The notes beneath the pieces are model-generated. The model did no database searches. It was given only the letters and a program-made list of their open reading frames with translations, and had not been told where the DNA came from. A program made the position numbers and the translations under genes. A stretch of DNA of 64,000 bases from PMG-095 sp049324695. Its GTDB lineage: Bacteria; Myxococcota_A; Polyangia; Polyangiales; Polyangiaceae. The stretch lies in NCBI GenBank assembly GCA_049324695.1, contig JBMOMJ010000059.1:1-64000 (forward strand), read 5' to 3'. Positions 1 through 7,782 of this stretch are shown here, in pieces (within the stretch, counting starts at the first letter, position 1; each line of letters starts with the position of its first letter).

Positions 1-333
1 AGCTAGAGAACCACCAACTCTCGCGAGTGAACGGACTCTAACATACGAAATTTCGAGCTCCGTATTTGCGCCAGGACGCGCTGTCAGGATGCTTCACACG
101 TTCGAAAATGTTTTCCTCCGCAAACGCTTTCATCACTCGACGTCGCGCGAACAAGAGCGGGAGTTCGCGCGCACTCTCGCTTGCGCGTCGCGCACACGGT
201 TACAACCGTCAAGTGAAAAAGTGCGGTCCAATCCGGGTACATAGGCGACAAGTCGCGCGAGCCGCTACCAAGCTCATGTGACTGGAGCGATATCGCGCCG
301 CAGATCCGCAGACCGCCCCGAGCGTTCGAAAAT
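1..333. other. Left edge, no supported gene
   Basis: I see no convincing gene here. A 13-bp direct repeat CGTTCGAAAATGT occurs at 99-111 and 323-335. The second copy lies exactly where similarity to a transposase begins, so it may mark the junction at which the insertion sequence was truncated. The frame of the transposase stays open upstream of 334, but the translated residues there do not resemble a transposase. Confidence 0.4.
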
Positions 334-936
334 GTGATGAATCCTCAGCCCACACGGGTCAAAGAAGAAGTCGTGCGCGAGCGCGGTTACCTCAACAAGC
401 GCCTCGTCAGTGAAGATACCGCCGAGTTCGAGCACCGACCCTACAGGGCCCAACGCAGCTGCCGCGTCGTCGTTCTGCGCAAGCTCATCGAAGAGGAGCG
501 CGGGCAGCTGAGCGTCGGTACCAACTTTCGCTACTTTTTCTACGTTACCAATGACCGCAGCCTGACCCAGCAGCAGGTCGTCGCTGAATCCAACGACCGC
601 TGCAACCAAGAAAATATTCACGCTCAGCTCAAAAACTCGCGCGCGCTACGTGCGCCCCTCAACACACTCGATGCCAACTGGGCGTATATGGTGATCGCCT
701 CGCTCGCTTGGACGCTCAAGGCATGGTTCGCCTTGCTGCTCCCAATGCTCACGGCAAAACGCGATCAACATCAAGCTGAGCAGACGCGCGTTCTGCACAT
801 GGAATTTCGCACGTTTCTCCAACGCTTCATCTTGATCCCGGCGCAAGTGGCCCGACATGCGCGCTCGCTCGTTGTCCGCTTGCTCGCTTGGCGCCCGGAA
901 TTGCCCACCCTGTTCCGTCTGCTCGACGCCTGGTGA
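334..936 (+). pseudogene. 5'-truncated DDE transposase, IS1380-type
   Basis: About 200 residues that look like the C-terminal half of a DDE transposase of the IS1380/IS4 superfamily. The recognisable parts are NPQPTRVKEEVVRERGY near the start, the RYFFYVTNDR strand, the segment CNQENIHAQLKN that carries the catalytic Glu region, and the NWAYMVIASLAWTLKAWFALLLP helix. Full-length members are usually 400-500 residues, so the N-terminal RNase H-like part with the two Asp residues is missing. The GTG at 334 is only the first possible start and not a true one. No terminal inverted repeats were identified, and 937-1128 downstream contains no supported gene. It is most likely a dead insertion sequence remnant. 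The exact family name is less certain than the transposase call. Confidence 0.75.
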
Positions 937-1128
937 CGCTGGGGGCGGCGCGACGCACTCCGGCCCGAACCGCCCGTTCGCCTTACGTCATCGCTCAACT
1001 TAGAAAGGCACGCCATGCAAGTCACAACCCAACTTCTCGCGCCGCCACACGCGGCCCGGCACGGCTGCGCCTTTCGTCCACGATCACATTTTCGCGCACG
1101 TCCGCACTCGCTTATCGCTTGTTTAGGG

Positions 1129-1309
1129 GCTAGTGCAGCGCATGTGAGATAGGATCAACCTTTCTGAGCGCTGCACTAGCAGCGGACGCGAAGCGGACGC
1201 TGGGGCCTGGGGCGCAGCCCCAGCCACAAACCAGGGATAGTGCACCCCGCGCAAGCGGGACAATCATCGCCCGCAATGATTGCGCGTATCTCATACGCGG
1301 TGCACTAGC
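1129..1309. mobile_element. 181-bp MITE-like element with 23-bp inverted ends
   Basis: Positions 1129-1151 and the reverse complement of 1287-1309 match at 20 of 23 bases (both begin GCTAGTGCA and end TGAGATA). Inside lie further hairpins: 1129-1141 also pairs perfectly with 1168-1180 (13 bp), CTGGGGC-GCA-GCCCCAG at 1207-1223, CCCGC-GCAA-GCGGG at 1246-1259, and CAATCAT/ATGATTG at 1261-1282. It has no coding capacity. A non-autonomous palindromic element fits best, although no target-site duplication is evident. The right end overlaps the TAG stop codon (1305-1307) of the flanking lipoprotein gene. The hairpins could also act as a terminator for that gene, but there is no T tract. Confidence 0.6.
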
Positions 1310-2177
1310 GCGGGATTTCGATGCAGCAGCCGGTAATGCAGTACGCGGTTCCGGGACAGGTCGCGCCCGGGCCGCAGGGAGTACCAACCGGGCAGAGCGG
1401 ACTGCTTCCGCTGCAGCCCGCATCGAGGGCGGTGCTACCAGCACACACTTCGCAATCGCCGCAGGGATTGAAGCAAGAGGGTACCGGGGTGCACAGGGCG
1501 CACGCGCTGCGATCGTTGATGTGCTCTAGATCGCAGCTACCGACGCCATTCTGTTGCGAACCGAGCCAGACGAAGGTGCCGCTGCGTGCCGGCAACTCGC
1601 AGCAGCCGAAGCAATCACAACCGTTCGGCGTGATCGGCAAGCACGTCTCCAAACAAGTTGGCGTTTGCGTCTCTCGCAGGCCTGCGCAAGTGGCGCCTTG
1701 GAGAGAAACCTCTTCGTCGTAGGCGCAGGTGGCGTCCCCACTCGGCGGGAAATTCGGAGGCTGCGACTTCTGATCGCAGTTGTAAGACCAATCACAACGA
1801 TCGTTGCCGTTGCCCGAATCTTGATCGAAGTAACAGTCGCGCCGACAGCCGCCGCCGCTTTGCCCAGGAATCCCGCCGAAAAACGAATCCTCGGTGTTGT
1901 CACACGGGCCAGTGCATTCTTCGTCCTCAGCGTCGACCTTGCCATCGCCGTCGTTGTCGATGCAGTCGCCGCAGTGGTACGGCGTGTTCTTGCCGGGGCA
2001 GGTCGCAACGTGACAGGTGTTATCGCCACCGCTCCCGCCCTCTCCGGTTTGCCCGCCGTTGCCGCCGGAACCTACGCGCAGGTCATCGTAGCCAACCTCG
2101 AGGCTCGGTTCCGTGCACGCGCCGCCCAGCCCGCCCGCAGCAAGCAGAGCAAACAGCGCGGCCCGCCTCCACGTCAT
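1305..2177 (-). CDS. Cys-rich lipoprotein with TPNGCDCFGCC motif
   Basis: 290-residue predicted lipoprotein. The signal peptide ends in a lipobox with Cys21 (GLGGAC), followed by a Gly/Ser-rich spacer. The body is very rich in Cys and contains a calcium-binding-like repeat DCIDNDGDGKVDAEDEEC around residues 72-89, then the motif TPNGCDCFGCC and a C-terminal CCIEIPR. The gene at 4617-5510 is a clear paralogue with the same order of motifs and an equivalent C-terminus. It is last in a probable operon after the ECF sigma factor and the TPR membrane protein (4-nt gap). The stop codon is supplied by the inverted end of the adjacent MITE-like element. The Cys pairs suggest a disulfide-bonded, surface-exposed protein. 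The function is unknown. Confidence 0.85.
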   Translation of the reverse strand: MTWRRAALFALLAAGGLGGACTEPSLEVGYDDLRVGSGGNGGQTGEGGSGGDNTCHVATCPGKNTPYHCGDCIDNDGDGKVDAEDEECTGPCDNTEDSFFGGIPGQSGGGCRRDCYFDQDSGNGNDRCDWSYNCDQKSQPPNFPPSGDATCAYDEEVSLQGATCAGLRETQTPTCLETCLPITPNGCDCFGCCELPARSGTFVWLGSQQNGVGSCDLEHINDRSACALCTPVPSCFNPCGDCEVCAGSTALDAGCSGSSPLCPVGTPCGPGATCPGTAYCITGCCIEIPR

Positions 2178-2181
2178 GGCA

Positions 2182-2877
2182 CTACTTGTTCAGCCCTTTT
2201 TCCACGTTGCGGCGATGGGCAGAGTCCGGGTACTCGCGCTGGAAGCTATCTGCACGCTCGCTCGCTTGCTTCGAGTTCCCCAGGCGGCGCAGCGCTTCGA
2301 TGGCGATTACTTCGCGCTCTTGAGCGAGCACGCCGCGCGGGTACAGTGCTTGATGTCGCCGCGTCAGCGCGAGCGCTTGCGCCGGGTTGCTCGCCAAGGA
2401 GCGCCGGGCCTGTTCGAGCAGCGTTGCCTCACTCGGTTTCTCGCGCGAAGGTTTGGGCGCGGAGTTGGCCTCCGGCGGGTTCGCGGGCGCGGGCTCACTC
2501 TCCGCGGAAGCCGGCGGCGCCGATTGCTCCACGCTGGGCGGGCTCACACTGGGAGCTTCGTTCTGCACTGCGATGTTGGCGGATGGCTTCACGGGCGGTG
2601 CTTCGGGCGCGCGAGTACGAGAGGACCAATACACCACGCCGCCGACGAGCGCACCCAACGCGGCGATCCCCATTCCCAGCTTGGTCAGCTTCGAGAGGGG
2701 CGCACGCCCCGTCGGCACTACCGGCGCCTCGAGAACGGGCCCGAGACGCAAAGCCAATGCGTCGAGCTGAGCAGAGCTCGGAAAGTCGCGTTGACCCGCA
2801 CGAAAGAGTTCAGACAGCATTTTTTCGTCCTCGCTCGTGGAGGCCGCCAGACGAATCGGATCGCTCGAGTCCGGCAT
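2182..2877 (-). CDS. Single-pass membrane protein with TPR-like C-terminus
   Basis: 231 residues. A cytoplasmic N-terminal part of about 65 residues precedes a transmembrane helix (LGMGIAALGALVGGVVYW), then a Pro/Ala/Glu-rich linker and a helical C-terminal domain of about 80 residues that resembles tetratricopeptide repeats (EATLLEQARRSLASNPAQAL, then ALRRLGNSKQA). The start lies 2 nt after the stop of the ECF sigma gene, so the two are translationally linked. That position and topology are typical of an anti-sigma factor, but the zinc-binding HxxxCxxC motif of ZAS-type anti-sigma factors is absent. Similar sigma/TPR pairs are frequent in myxobacteria. The anti-sigma role is inferred from context only. 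Confidence 0.8.
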   Translation of the reverse strand: MPDSSDPIRLAASTSEDEKMLSELFRAGQRDFPSSAQLDALALRLGPVLEAPVVPTGRAPLSKLTKLGMGIAALGALVGGVVYWSSRTRAPEAPPVKPSANIAVQNEAPSVSPPSVEQSAPPASAESEPAPANPPEANSAPKPSREKPSEATLLEQARRSLASNPAQALALTRRHQALYPRGVLAQEREVIAIEALRRLGNSKQASERADSFQREYPDSAHRRNVEKGLNK

Positions 2878-2879
2878 GG

Positions 2880-3395
2880 CTACTTCCCTGCCTTGTCTCG
2901 AACCGCGGCTGCGAGCAACTCACGCGCGGCGTACAGGCGCGAGTAAGCCGTTTGCAGCGGCGAACCGACGATCTCGGCGACCTCTTTCATCGTGAACCCT
3001 TCGAGCTCGTAAAGCACCAAAACGGCTCGCTTTTCTTCGTCGAGTAACCCGAGCAGAGCCTGGAGGGCCTGCCGCGCCTCGACGTCGTTGGAAAAACTTC
3101 CCGCTCCAACTGGCAGCGCTTCACGCGGCACCTCGGCCGTGGGCCGCTCACGACGAACGTAGGCGCTGCGCCGATAGTCCGACGCCACACGCATACAAAT
3201 CCCGTAAAGCCAGGTGCGGATCGAAGAGCGCCCTTCGAAATCGGCGAGCTTCCGATGCGCCGTGATCCAAACCTCCTGGCAAACATCCTCGATGTCGGCA
3301 TCGGCGACTCCAAGGTGGCGCAGGGCGCGCCAGATGTACTTCGCGTGTTCATCGAATAAAGGCCGGAGATTGGGCGGGGAACCTTGTGAGCTCAT
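2880..3395 (-). CDS. ECF-type RNA polymerase sigma factor
   Basis: 171 residues, the usual length for an extracytoplasmic-function sigma factor. Region 2 is recognisable around residues 15-85 (DVCQEVWITAHRKL, then FEGRSSIRTWLYGI), and region 4 at about 115-165 (VLVLYELEGFTMKEVAEIVG, then TAYSRLYAAR). It sits second in a minus-strand group after the outer-membrane-like gene (75-nt gap) and directly before the TPR membrane protein. This arrangement suggests a sigma/anti-sigma pair controlling envelope genes, possibly including the flanking Cys-rich lipoproteins. The ECF subgroup cannot be assigned by eye. Confidence 0.93.
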   Translation of the reverse strand: MSSQGSPPNLRPLFDEHAKYIWRALRHLGVADADIEDVCQEVWITAHRKLADFEGRSSIRTWLYGICMRVASDYRRSAYVRRERPTAEVPREALPVGAGSFSNDVEARQALQALLGLLDEEKRAVLVLYELEGFTMKEVAEIVGSPLQTAYSRLYAARELLAAAVRDKAGK

Positions 3396-3470
3396 GCACG
3401 CCCCCGCTGGTAGATCGGCGGGGTCAGCGAACTCGAACAGGTCAGTGGGGCCATCGACTGAAAATTCCGA

Positions 3471-4514
3471 TCACAGTTCGACTTCGAGTCCGGCCCGCAC
3501 GCCGCCGCTCAACACAGATGCTGAATATACGTCCCGACTCGAGCCGTCGCTGAGCCGCGCGCTGAACCGATGTCGCGAAAGAGGAGCTTCCATCCGAGCA
3601 CCCAGCGTTAAAGCAAAGTACCGTCCTAGTGGAAATCGTACATCGAAGGCGCCCGTCAAAGCGAAAGTAAAAACGGTTTGCTCCAGCGGGTGATCGAAAC
3701 CGAATCCAGAAGCGTGCAGGCGGCCGAGACGCTGGCCAAAGCACAGGGAAGTGTGCGCCGAGAAGAGCTCCGGAGCGCACACCTCGAAACCTAGGCGCTG
3801 ACGCGAAAACGTGGCTCCTGCACCCGAGCTCACTTCGGCGTCGCGCGCGAGCGTCGGCTCGACGGCGACGCGCAACAGTGGACCGTTCGGCGGACGTGCC
3901 GTCACAGCGAATTCGCCAGCGAATGCGGTGCCGGGAAGCAAGCCGCGCGTCGCCAGCGCAGAAAGCCGCAAATTGAATGTCCATGGCTCGCGTGGCGCGG
4001 GAGTGTCGGCTGGCACTTCGAGCGGTGTTGCAGGTACTGGCGGCTTTTCTTCGGCTGGTGGCGCAGCGGCGCGCGAAGGCTCGGATTTCGTGGGCGTTGC
4101 GGGAGAAACCACCGGCGGGCGCTCTGGCGGCGTATCAACGAGCAGCGCGACGACCAACGCAAGCGATTCGTCGAGCGCGGAACAGTGACGTGCGGTTGTG
4201 GAAAGCTCGCGTTGGCCGAGCGGACCCATTTCGTCCGAAAGCTCGATGTGTGCAACGAAGCCCTGCTGTGATCGGGAGAGTTCGACCCGCACCTGCAGCG
4301 GCGCTCGTTCCGCTTCGAATACGCGCCGGCGCAGTCGCCGTTCCACTGCACGCGACAGCCGTTTGGAATCGATACAACTCGCCGCGTCCTCGCCGCGCGC
4401 GAGCTCGAGTCGCGCCTTGGGACGCGCCGGACCTGCCGCCGCAGCGACGCCCGAAAGCACGACCTCGGCGACGCCGAGAGCGATAGCCAGCGAAACGCGC
4501 AGCGGAACGGTCAC
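3471..4514 (-). CDS. Secreted protein with probable outer-membrane barrel
   Basis: 347 residues with an N-terminal signal peptide (LAIALGVAEVVLSGVAAAA). Residues about 30-130 form a compact domain with two Cys (AASCIDS and ARHCSA). A Pro/Ala-rich linker (about 130-175) follows, then a C-terminal half with alternating hydrophobic and polar residues and many aromatic ends, as in outer-membrane beta-barrels. I know of similar unannotated myxobacterial proteins but no defined function. It is the first gene of the minus-strand group that continues into the ECF sigma factor, and it diverges from the second Cys-rich lipoprotein across a 102-nt gap that must hold both promoters. Confidence 0.8.
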   Translation of the reverse strand: MTVPLRVSLAIALGVAEVVLSGVAAAAGPARPKARLELARGEDAASCIDSKRLSRAVERRLRRRVFEAERAPLQVRVELSRSQQGFVAHIELSDEMGPLGQRELSTTARHCSALDESLALVVALLVDTPPERPPVVSPATPTKSEPSRAAAPPAEEKPPVPATPLEVPADTPAPREPWTFNLRLSALATRGLLPGTAFAGEFAVTARPPNGPLLRVAVEPTLARDAEVSSGAGATFSRQRLGFEVCAPELFSAHTSLCFGQRLGRLHASGFGFDHPLEQTVFTFALTGAFDVRFPLGRYFALTLGARMEAPLSRHRFSARLSDGSSRDVYSASVLSGGVRAGLEVEL

Positions 4515-4616
4515 GGAGTGTCCACACTAGAACACAGCCTGCCCGTTGCACCGACCGCTTTCGACCTTTGCTGGTGGGTGGTCAGAATCCGGGCACGGTC
4601 ACTCCACCCACCTGGC

Positions 4617-5510
4617 ATGACAAGAAGGATGGCCGACCAGATTGGGTTTTCGCGTGGCTGGAGCTCGATCGGAATCGCGCTGGCGCTCGCCGGCGCGGCG
4701 TTCGCGTGCTCGTCGTCGGACGGGGGCTCGGGCGAGGGCAACGGCGGAACTGCGCCCATCGGCATCGGCAAAGGAGGGGCGGCGACCACGGTGTCGCAGG
4801 GTGGCGCACCCGGCGGCGGAAACGCCGGCATGACAGGAACGGGGTCGACCGGGGGCACCACGAGCGCGATCACCGCGTGCAGCGACGGCGCCGACAATGA
4901 TGGCGACGGCCTCATCGACGGCTTCGATCCCGAATGCACCGGGGGATCAGACAACGATGAAGCGACGTATGCAACCGGCATCCCCGGAGACAACCGCGAC
5001 CCGAAGTGGCAGGACTGCTTCTTCGACGGCAACTCCGGCGCTGGAGACGATCACTGTCGCTACAGCACCGATTGCTTGACCGGCAAGCTGCCAGCAACCG
5101 ACCCGGATTGCATCGTGAGTGATGCTTGCATCAAGTTCTGCAAGCCGCTCACGCCCAACGGTTGTGACTGCTTCGGCTGCTGCACGCTGGAAATGGCGAA
5201 CGGGAGTACCGTCGACGTGACGCTGACACCCACGTGCTCGGTGGCCACCGCGAACGACACCAGCGCGTGTCCGCGCTGCACCAAGACGACCACGTGCGGC
5301 AACGAGTGTGGAGAATGCGAGCTCTGCCCCGGCAAGACGTTGGCAGACCTTCCGGCGACGTGCAGCGAAGTGCCGACTGACGGAACTCCGCCGCCGCCTC
5401 CAACGCAGACCTGCGACAACGGTGAGCAGGTGTGCGGCCCAGATCTGCCGGCGTGCCAAGGGACCTCCTCGTACTGCTCCTTCGGCTGCTGCATCGCGGT
5501 GATTCGTTGA
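4617..5510 (+). CDS. Cys-rich lipoprotein, paralogue of 1305-2177
   Basis: About 297 residues from the ATG at 4617, chosen because it puts the signal peptide at the N-terminus with a lipobox Cys31 (GAAFAC). The ATG at 4629 is also possible, and the open frame reaches back to 4518. After the lipobox comes a Gly-rich spacer, then SDGADNDGDGLIDGFDPEC (the DNDGDG repeat shared with the paralogue), then TPNGCDCFGCC, further Cys pairs and a C-terminal CCIAVIR. It is followed 77 nt downstream by an ECF sigma factor on the same strand, so each copy of this lipoprotein family has its own sigma factor nearby. It is probably an outer-surface protein. The function is unknown. Confidence 0.87.
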   Translation: MTRRMADQIGFSRGWSSIGIALALAGAAFACSSSDGGSGEGNGGTAPIGIGKGGAATTVSQGGAPGGGNAGMTGTGSTGGTTSAITACSDGADNDGDGLIDGFDPECTGGSDNDEATYATGIPGDNRDPKWQDCFFDGNSGAGDDHCRYSTDCLTGKLPATDPDCIVSDACIKFCKPLTPNGCDCFGCCTLEMANGSTVDVTLTPTCSVATANDTSACPRCTKTTTCGNECGECELCPGKTLADLPATCSEVPTDGTPPPPPTQTCDNGEQVCGPDLPACQGTSSYCSFGCCIAVIR

Positions 5511-5587
5511 GCAATTGAGACGTTCGACGACGTCGGCTGGCGCCTGAAGCGCTGACAGGCCTTGGGGCGGTGCTAAAACCTCCACGG

Positions 5588-6169
5588 ATGAGCGCCGCCA
5601 CCAGCGAAGATCATTGCGATCCGCGGCGCCTGCTCGAGCTGGTTCGGCGCGGCGATGCGTCGGCGTTGGATGCGATCACCCGCTGCTACGGCGCACGCTT
5701 GCTGGCAGCGGGTCGACGCCATTGCCGCACGTTGAGTGAGGCGGAAGACGCTGTGCAGGACACGTTGCTATTCGCGAGCACCGACCTGCAGGCTTTTCGG
5801 GGTGAAGGCAGCTTGGAAGGCTTTCTGGTGCGCATCGTCGCGCGCGCTTGCCGACGCATCTCTCGTGGGCAGAAAAATGACGCTGCCTTGCACGATAGTG
5901 AGGCAGTGCCCTTCGATCCGAGCGAAGGTCCCGAAGCCGGAGCGGCCCGCGCTGAGCTCGGAGATGAACTCGAGCGCATTTTAATATCGCTGGAACCAAA
6001 CGACCGCGCGTTGCTGCTACTCGCAGAGCTCGAAGACTATTCCGCAGCCGAAATCGGCCGCGAGCTCGGTTTGGGCGAAGGTGCCGTGAGAACGCGCCTG
6101 AGCCGCCTACGCAAGAAGCTGCGGGAGCAGCTCTCGGGCTGGATCACGGACGCGAGCACCGACGCGTAA
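5588..6169 (+). CDS. ECF-type RNA polymerase sigma factor
   Basis: 193 residues from the ATG at 5588 (MSAATSEDH), preferred over an upstream in-frame start at 5570. Region 2 includes EAEDAVQDTLLFASTDLQAF and the FRGEGSLEGFLVRIVARAC helix. Region 4 includes LLLLAELEDYSAAEIGRELG and EGAVRTRLSRLRKKL. It lies downstream of the second Cys-rich lipoprotein and upstream of a thioredoxin (62-nt gap). No separate anti-sigma gene follows. It is not closely similar to the sigma factor at 2880-3395, so the two modules are not a simple duplication. Confidence 0.9.
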   Translation: MSAATSEDHCDPRRLLELVRRGDASALDAITRCYGARLLAAGRRHCRTLSEAEDAVQDTLLFASTDLQAFRGEGSLEGFLVRIVARACRRISRGQKNDAALHDSEAVPFDPSEGPEAGAARAELGDELERILISLEPNDRALLLLAELEDYSAAEIGRELGLGEGAVRTRLSRLRKKLREQLSGWITDASTDA

Positions 6170-6231
6170 CGTTTCGTCGCCTCGCTGGCACTAGGCCATG
6201 GCCGCCGAATAACGCGGTCGAAAGGATGCCC

Positions 6232-6594
6232 ATGTCCGAGGTCGATACGACGCACGTCATTCCCGTCAACGAGCTGAACTTCGAGAGCGAAGTCATCAAT
6301 TCGAACGTACCCGTTCTCGTCGATGTTTCGGCCACCTGGTGCGGGCCGTGCAAGATGGCGCGACCGGTGGTGGCCGAGCTGGCCCGAACGCATCGCGGTG
6401 CGCTCAAAGTCGTCGAGATTGACGGAGACGATTCACCCGGCCTGGTAGCGCGCCTGGGCGTACGCGGCTTCCCCACTTTCGTAGGAATCCTCGGCGGCGA
6501 AGTCGTGGAACGGCGCGCCGGCTTTGGAGGCAAGCGGCCTTTGGACGAGCTTGCCACTTCGCTCGTGCGCAAGAACCAAGAGCAGAGCGCGTAG
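6232..6594 (+). CDS. Thioredoxin
   Basis: About 120 residues with the canonical active site WCGPCK (Cys37 and Cys40 from this start) and the cis-Pro loop GFPTF. The fold and length match ordinary cytoplasmic thioredoxins, disulfide reductases recycled by thioredoxin reductase. The ATG at 6232 is preferred to the one at 6226 because GAAAGG then sits 7 nt upstream. No signal peptide is present. It follows an ECF sigma factor, which may point to stress-linked expression, but no regulatory site was seen. Confidence 0.95.
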   Translation: MSEVDTTHVIPVNELNFESEVINSNVPVLVDVSATWCGPCKMARPVVAELARTHRGALKVVEIDGDDSPGLVARLGVRGFPTFVGILGGEVVERRAGFGGKRPLDELATSLVRKNQEQSA

Positions 6595-6636
6595 CCAGCG
6601 CCCAAGCTCGAATGCTACACGTCGAGCCAAAGCTCG

Positions 6637-7782
6637 ATGGATCGCAAAGACATCCTGCGCTGGCGACTGCAGCGCACACGGCTGACCAAGCCAGCCGCGA
6701 CAACGCCGGCCGAAACGGTGCGCTGGCTTACCGCGGTGCAAGCGCAGGATTACACCGGTGCCAAGTGGGGTGTGGGCCAACGCATCGCGCGGGCGAGTGA
6801 CGCGCTGTTGGAGCAGGCGTTCGAAACAGGTGCGATTTTGCGCACCCACCTGATGCGGGCCACCTGGCACTTCGTGTCGCCCGAAGACATTCGCTGGTTG
6901 CTGGGGCTGACAGCTCCGCGCGTGATTGCAAACAGCCGCCCGTACTACCAGCAAACGGAGCTCGACGAGAAGGATCTCGCCAAGAGCCGGGCCGTGCTGG
7001 AAAAGGCGCTCGCAGGCGGTAACTATCTCACCCGCGAAGAGATCGCGCAGGCGCTAGCTGCGGCCAAAATCAAAGCTTCCGGGCTGAAGCTCGCGCTGCT
7101 GGTGATGCGTGCCGAGCTGGACGCGGTGATCTGCAGCGGGCCGCGGCGCGGCAAGCAGTTCACCTACGCATTGCTCGACGAGCGTGCACCCAAAGCCAAA
7201 CCGCTCGCGCGCGAAGCGGCCTTGGCGGAGCTGACGCGTCGCTATTTCGAGAGCCACGGCCCGGCAACTGCGCATGATTTTGCCTGGTGGTCGGGGCTCA
7301 ACGTCAGCGATGCCAAACGCGGCGTGGAGCTGCTTGGCAAGAAGCTGAGCCAGGCTTCGCTGGATGGCAAGACGTACGTGTTCAGTGAGCCGAATTTCGC
7401 GCGGCGCACGACGAAGAGCGAGGTTTGGTTGCTGCCGAATTACGACGAGTACATGGTCGCTTACAAGGACCGTGGTGAGGCGCTGGCGGTGGCGCAGCAG
7501 TCCAAAGACTTCGCGCGCGAACGCGTGCTCTTCCTCAATATCGTGGTGCGCGACGGGCTGGTGGTGGGAAGCTTTCGACGCGCCAACACCAAGCAAAAGC
7601 TCACGCTGGAGGTCGCGTTGCTCGATCGCTTCGACGCAGAAGCGATCGCTGCGCTGGAGCGCGCTGCCGAGCGCTACGCGAGCTTTCTCGATTTGCCGCT
7701 GGAGCTACGGGTCAAGCAAGTGGCTGGTGGTGCCGCCAGCACTACCTTGCCCCAACCACGCCCCCGTAAGGGCCGCTCGTGA
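6637..7782 (+). CDS. Winged-helix DNA-binding protein, AlkZ-like (HTH_42)
   Basis: 381 residues resembling the AlkZ/AlkX superfamily of tandem winged-helix proteins, some of which are DNA glycosylases acting on alkylated bases or crosslinks. Typical features are VQAQDYTGAKWGVGQR near residues 34-50 (the QxQ-type motif region), RATWHFVSPEDIRWLL at about 75, the central GPATAHDFAWWSGLNV and the C-terminal LLPNYDEYMVAYKDR. A role in DNA repair is family knowledge; substrate and activity here are unknown. The 3' end overlaps the convergent phosphatase gene by 41 nt. Confidence 0.88.
   Translation: MDRKDILRWRLQRTRLTKPAATTPAETVRWLTAVQAQDYTGAKWGVGQRIARASDALLEQAFETGAILRTHLMRATWHFVSPEDIRWLLGLTAPRVIANSRPYYQQTELDEKDLAKSRAVLEKALAGGNYLTREEIAQALAAAKIKASGLKLALLVMRAELDAVICSGPRRGKQFTYALLDERAPKAKPLAREAALAELTRRYFESHGPATAHDFAWWSGLNVSDAKRGVELLGKKLSQASLDGKTYVFSEPNFARRTTKSEVWLLPNYDEYMVAYKDRGEALAVAQQSKDFARERVLFLNIVVRDGLVVGSFRRANTKQKLTLEVALLDRFDAEAIAALERAAERYASFLDLPLELRVKQVAGGAASTTLPQPRPRKGRS

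Noticed and set aside
66..281. Short plus-strand open frame at the left edge
   Set aside because: No similarity, no ribosome-binding site, basic composition typical of random GC-rich frames.
1207..1223. Intrinsic terminator for the lipoprotein gene (CTGGGGC-GCA-GCCCCAG)
   Set aside because: The stem is strong but no T tract follows on either strand, and it lies inside the MITE-like element, so it is better described as part of that element.
1554..3047. A 497-codon plus-strand open frame
   Set aside because: Antisense to the Cys-rich lipoprotein, TPR protein and sigma genes, which have clear motifs; high GC makes long shadow frames common.
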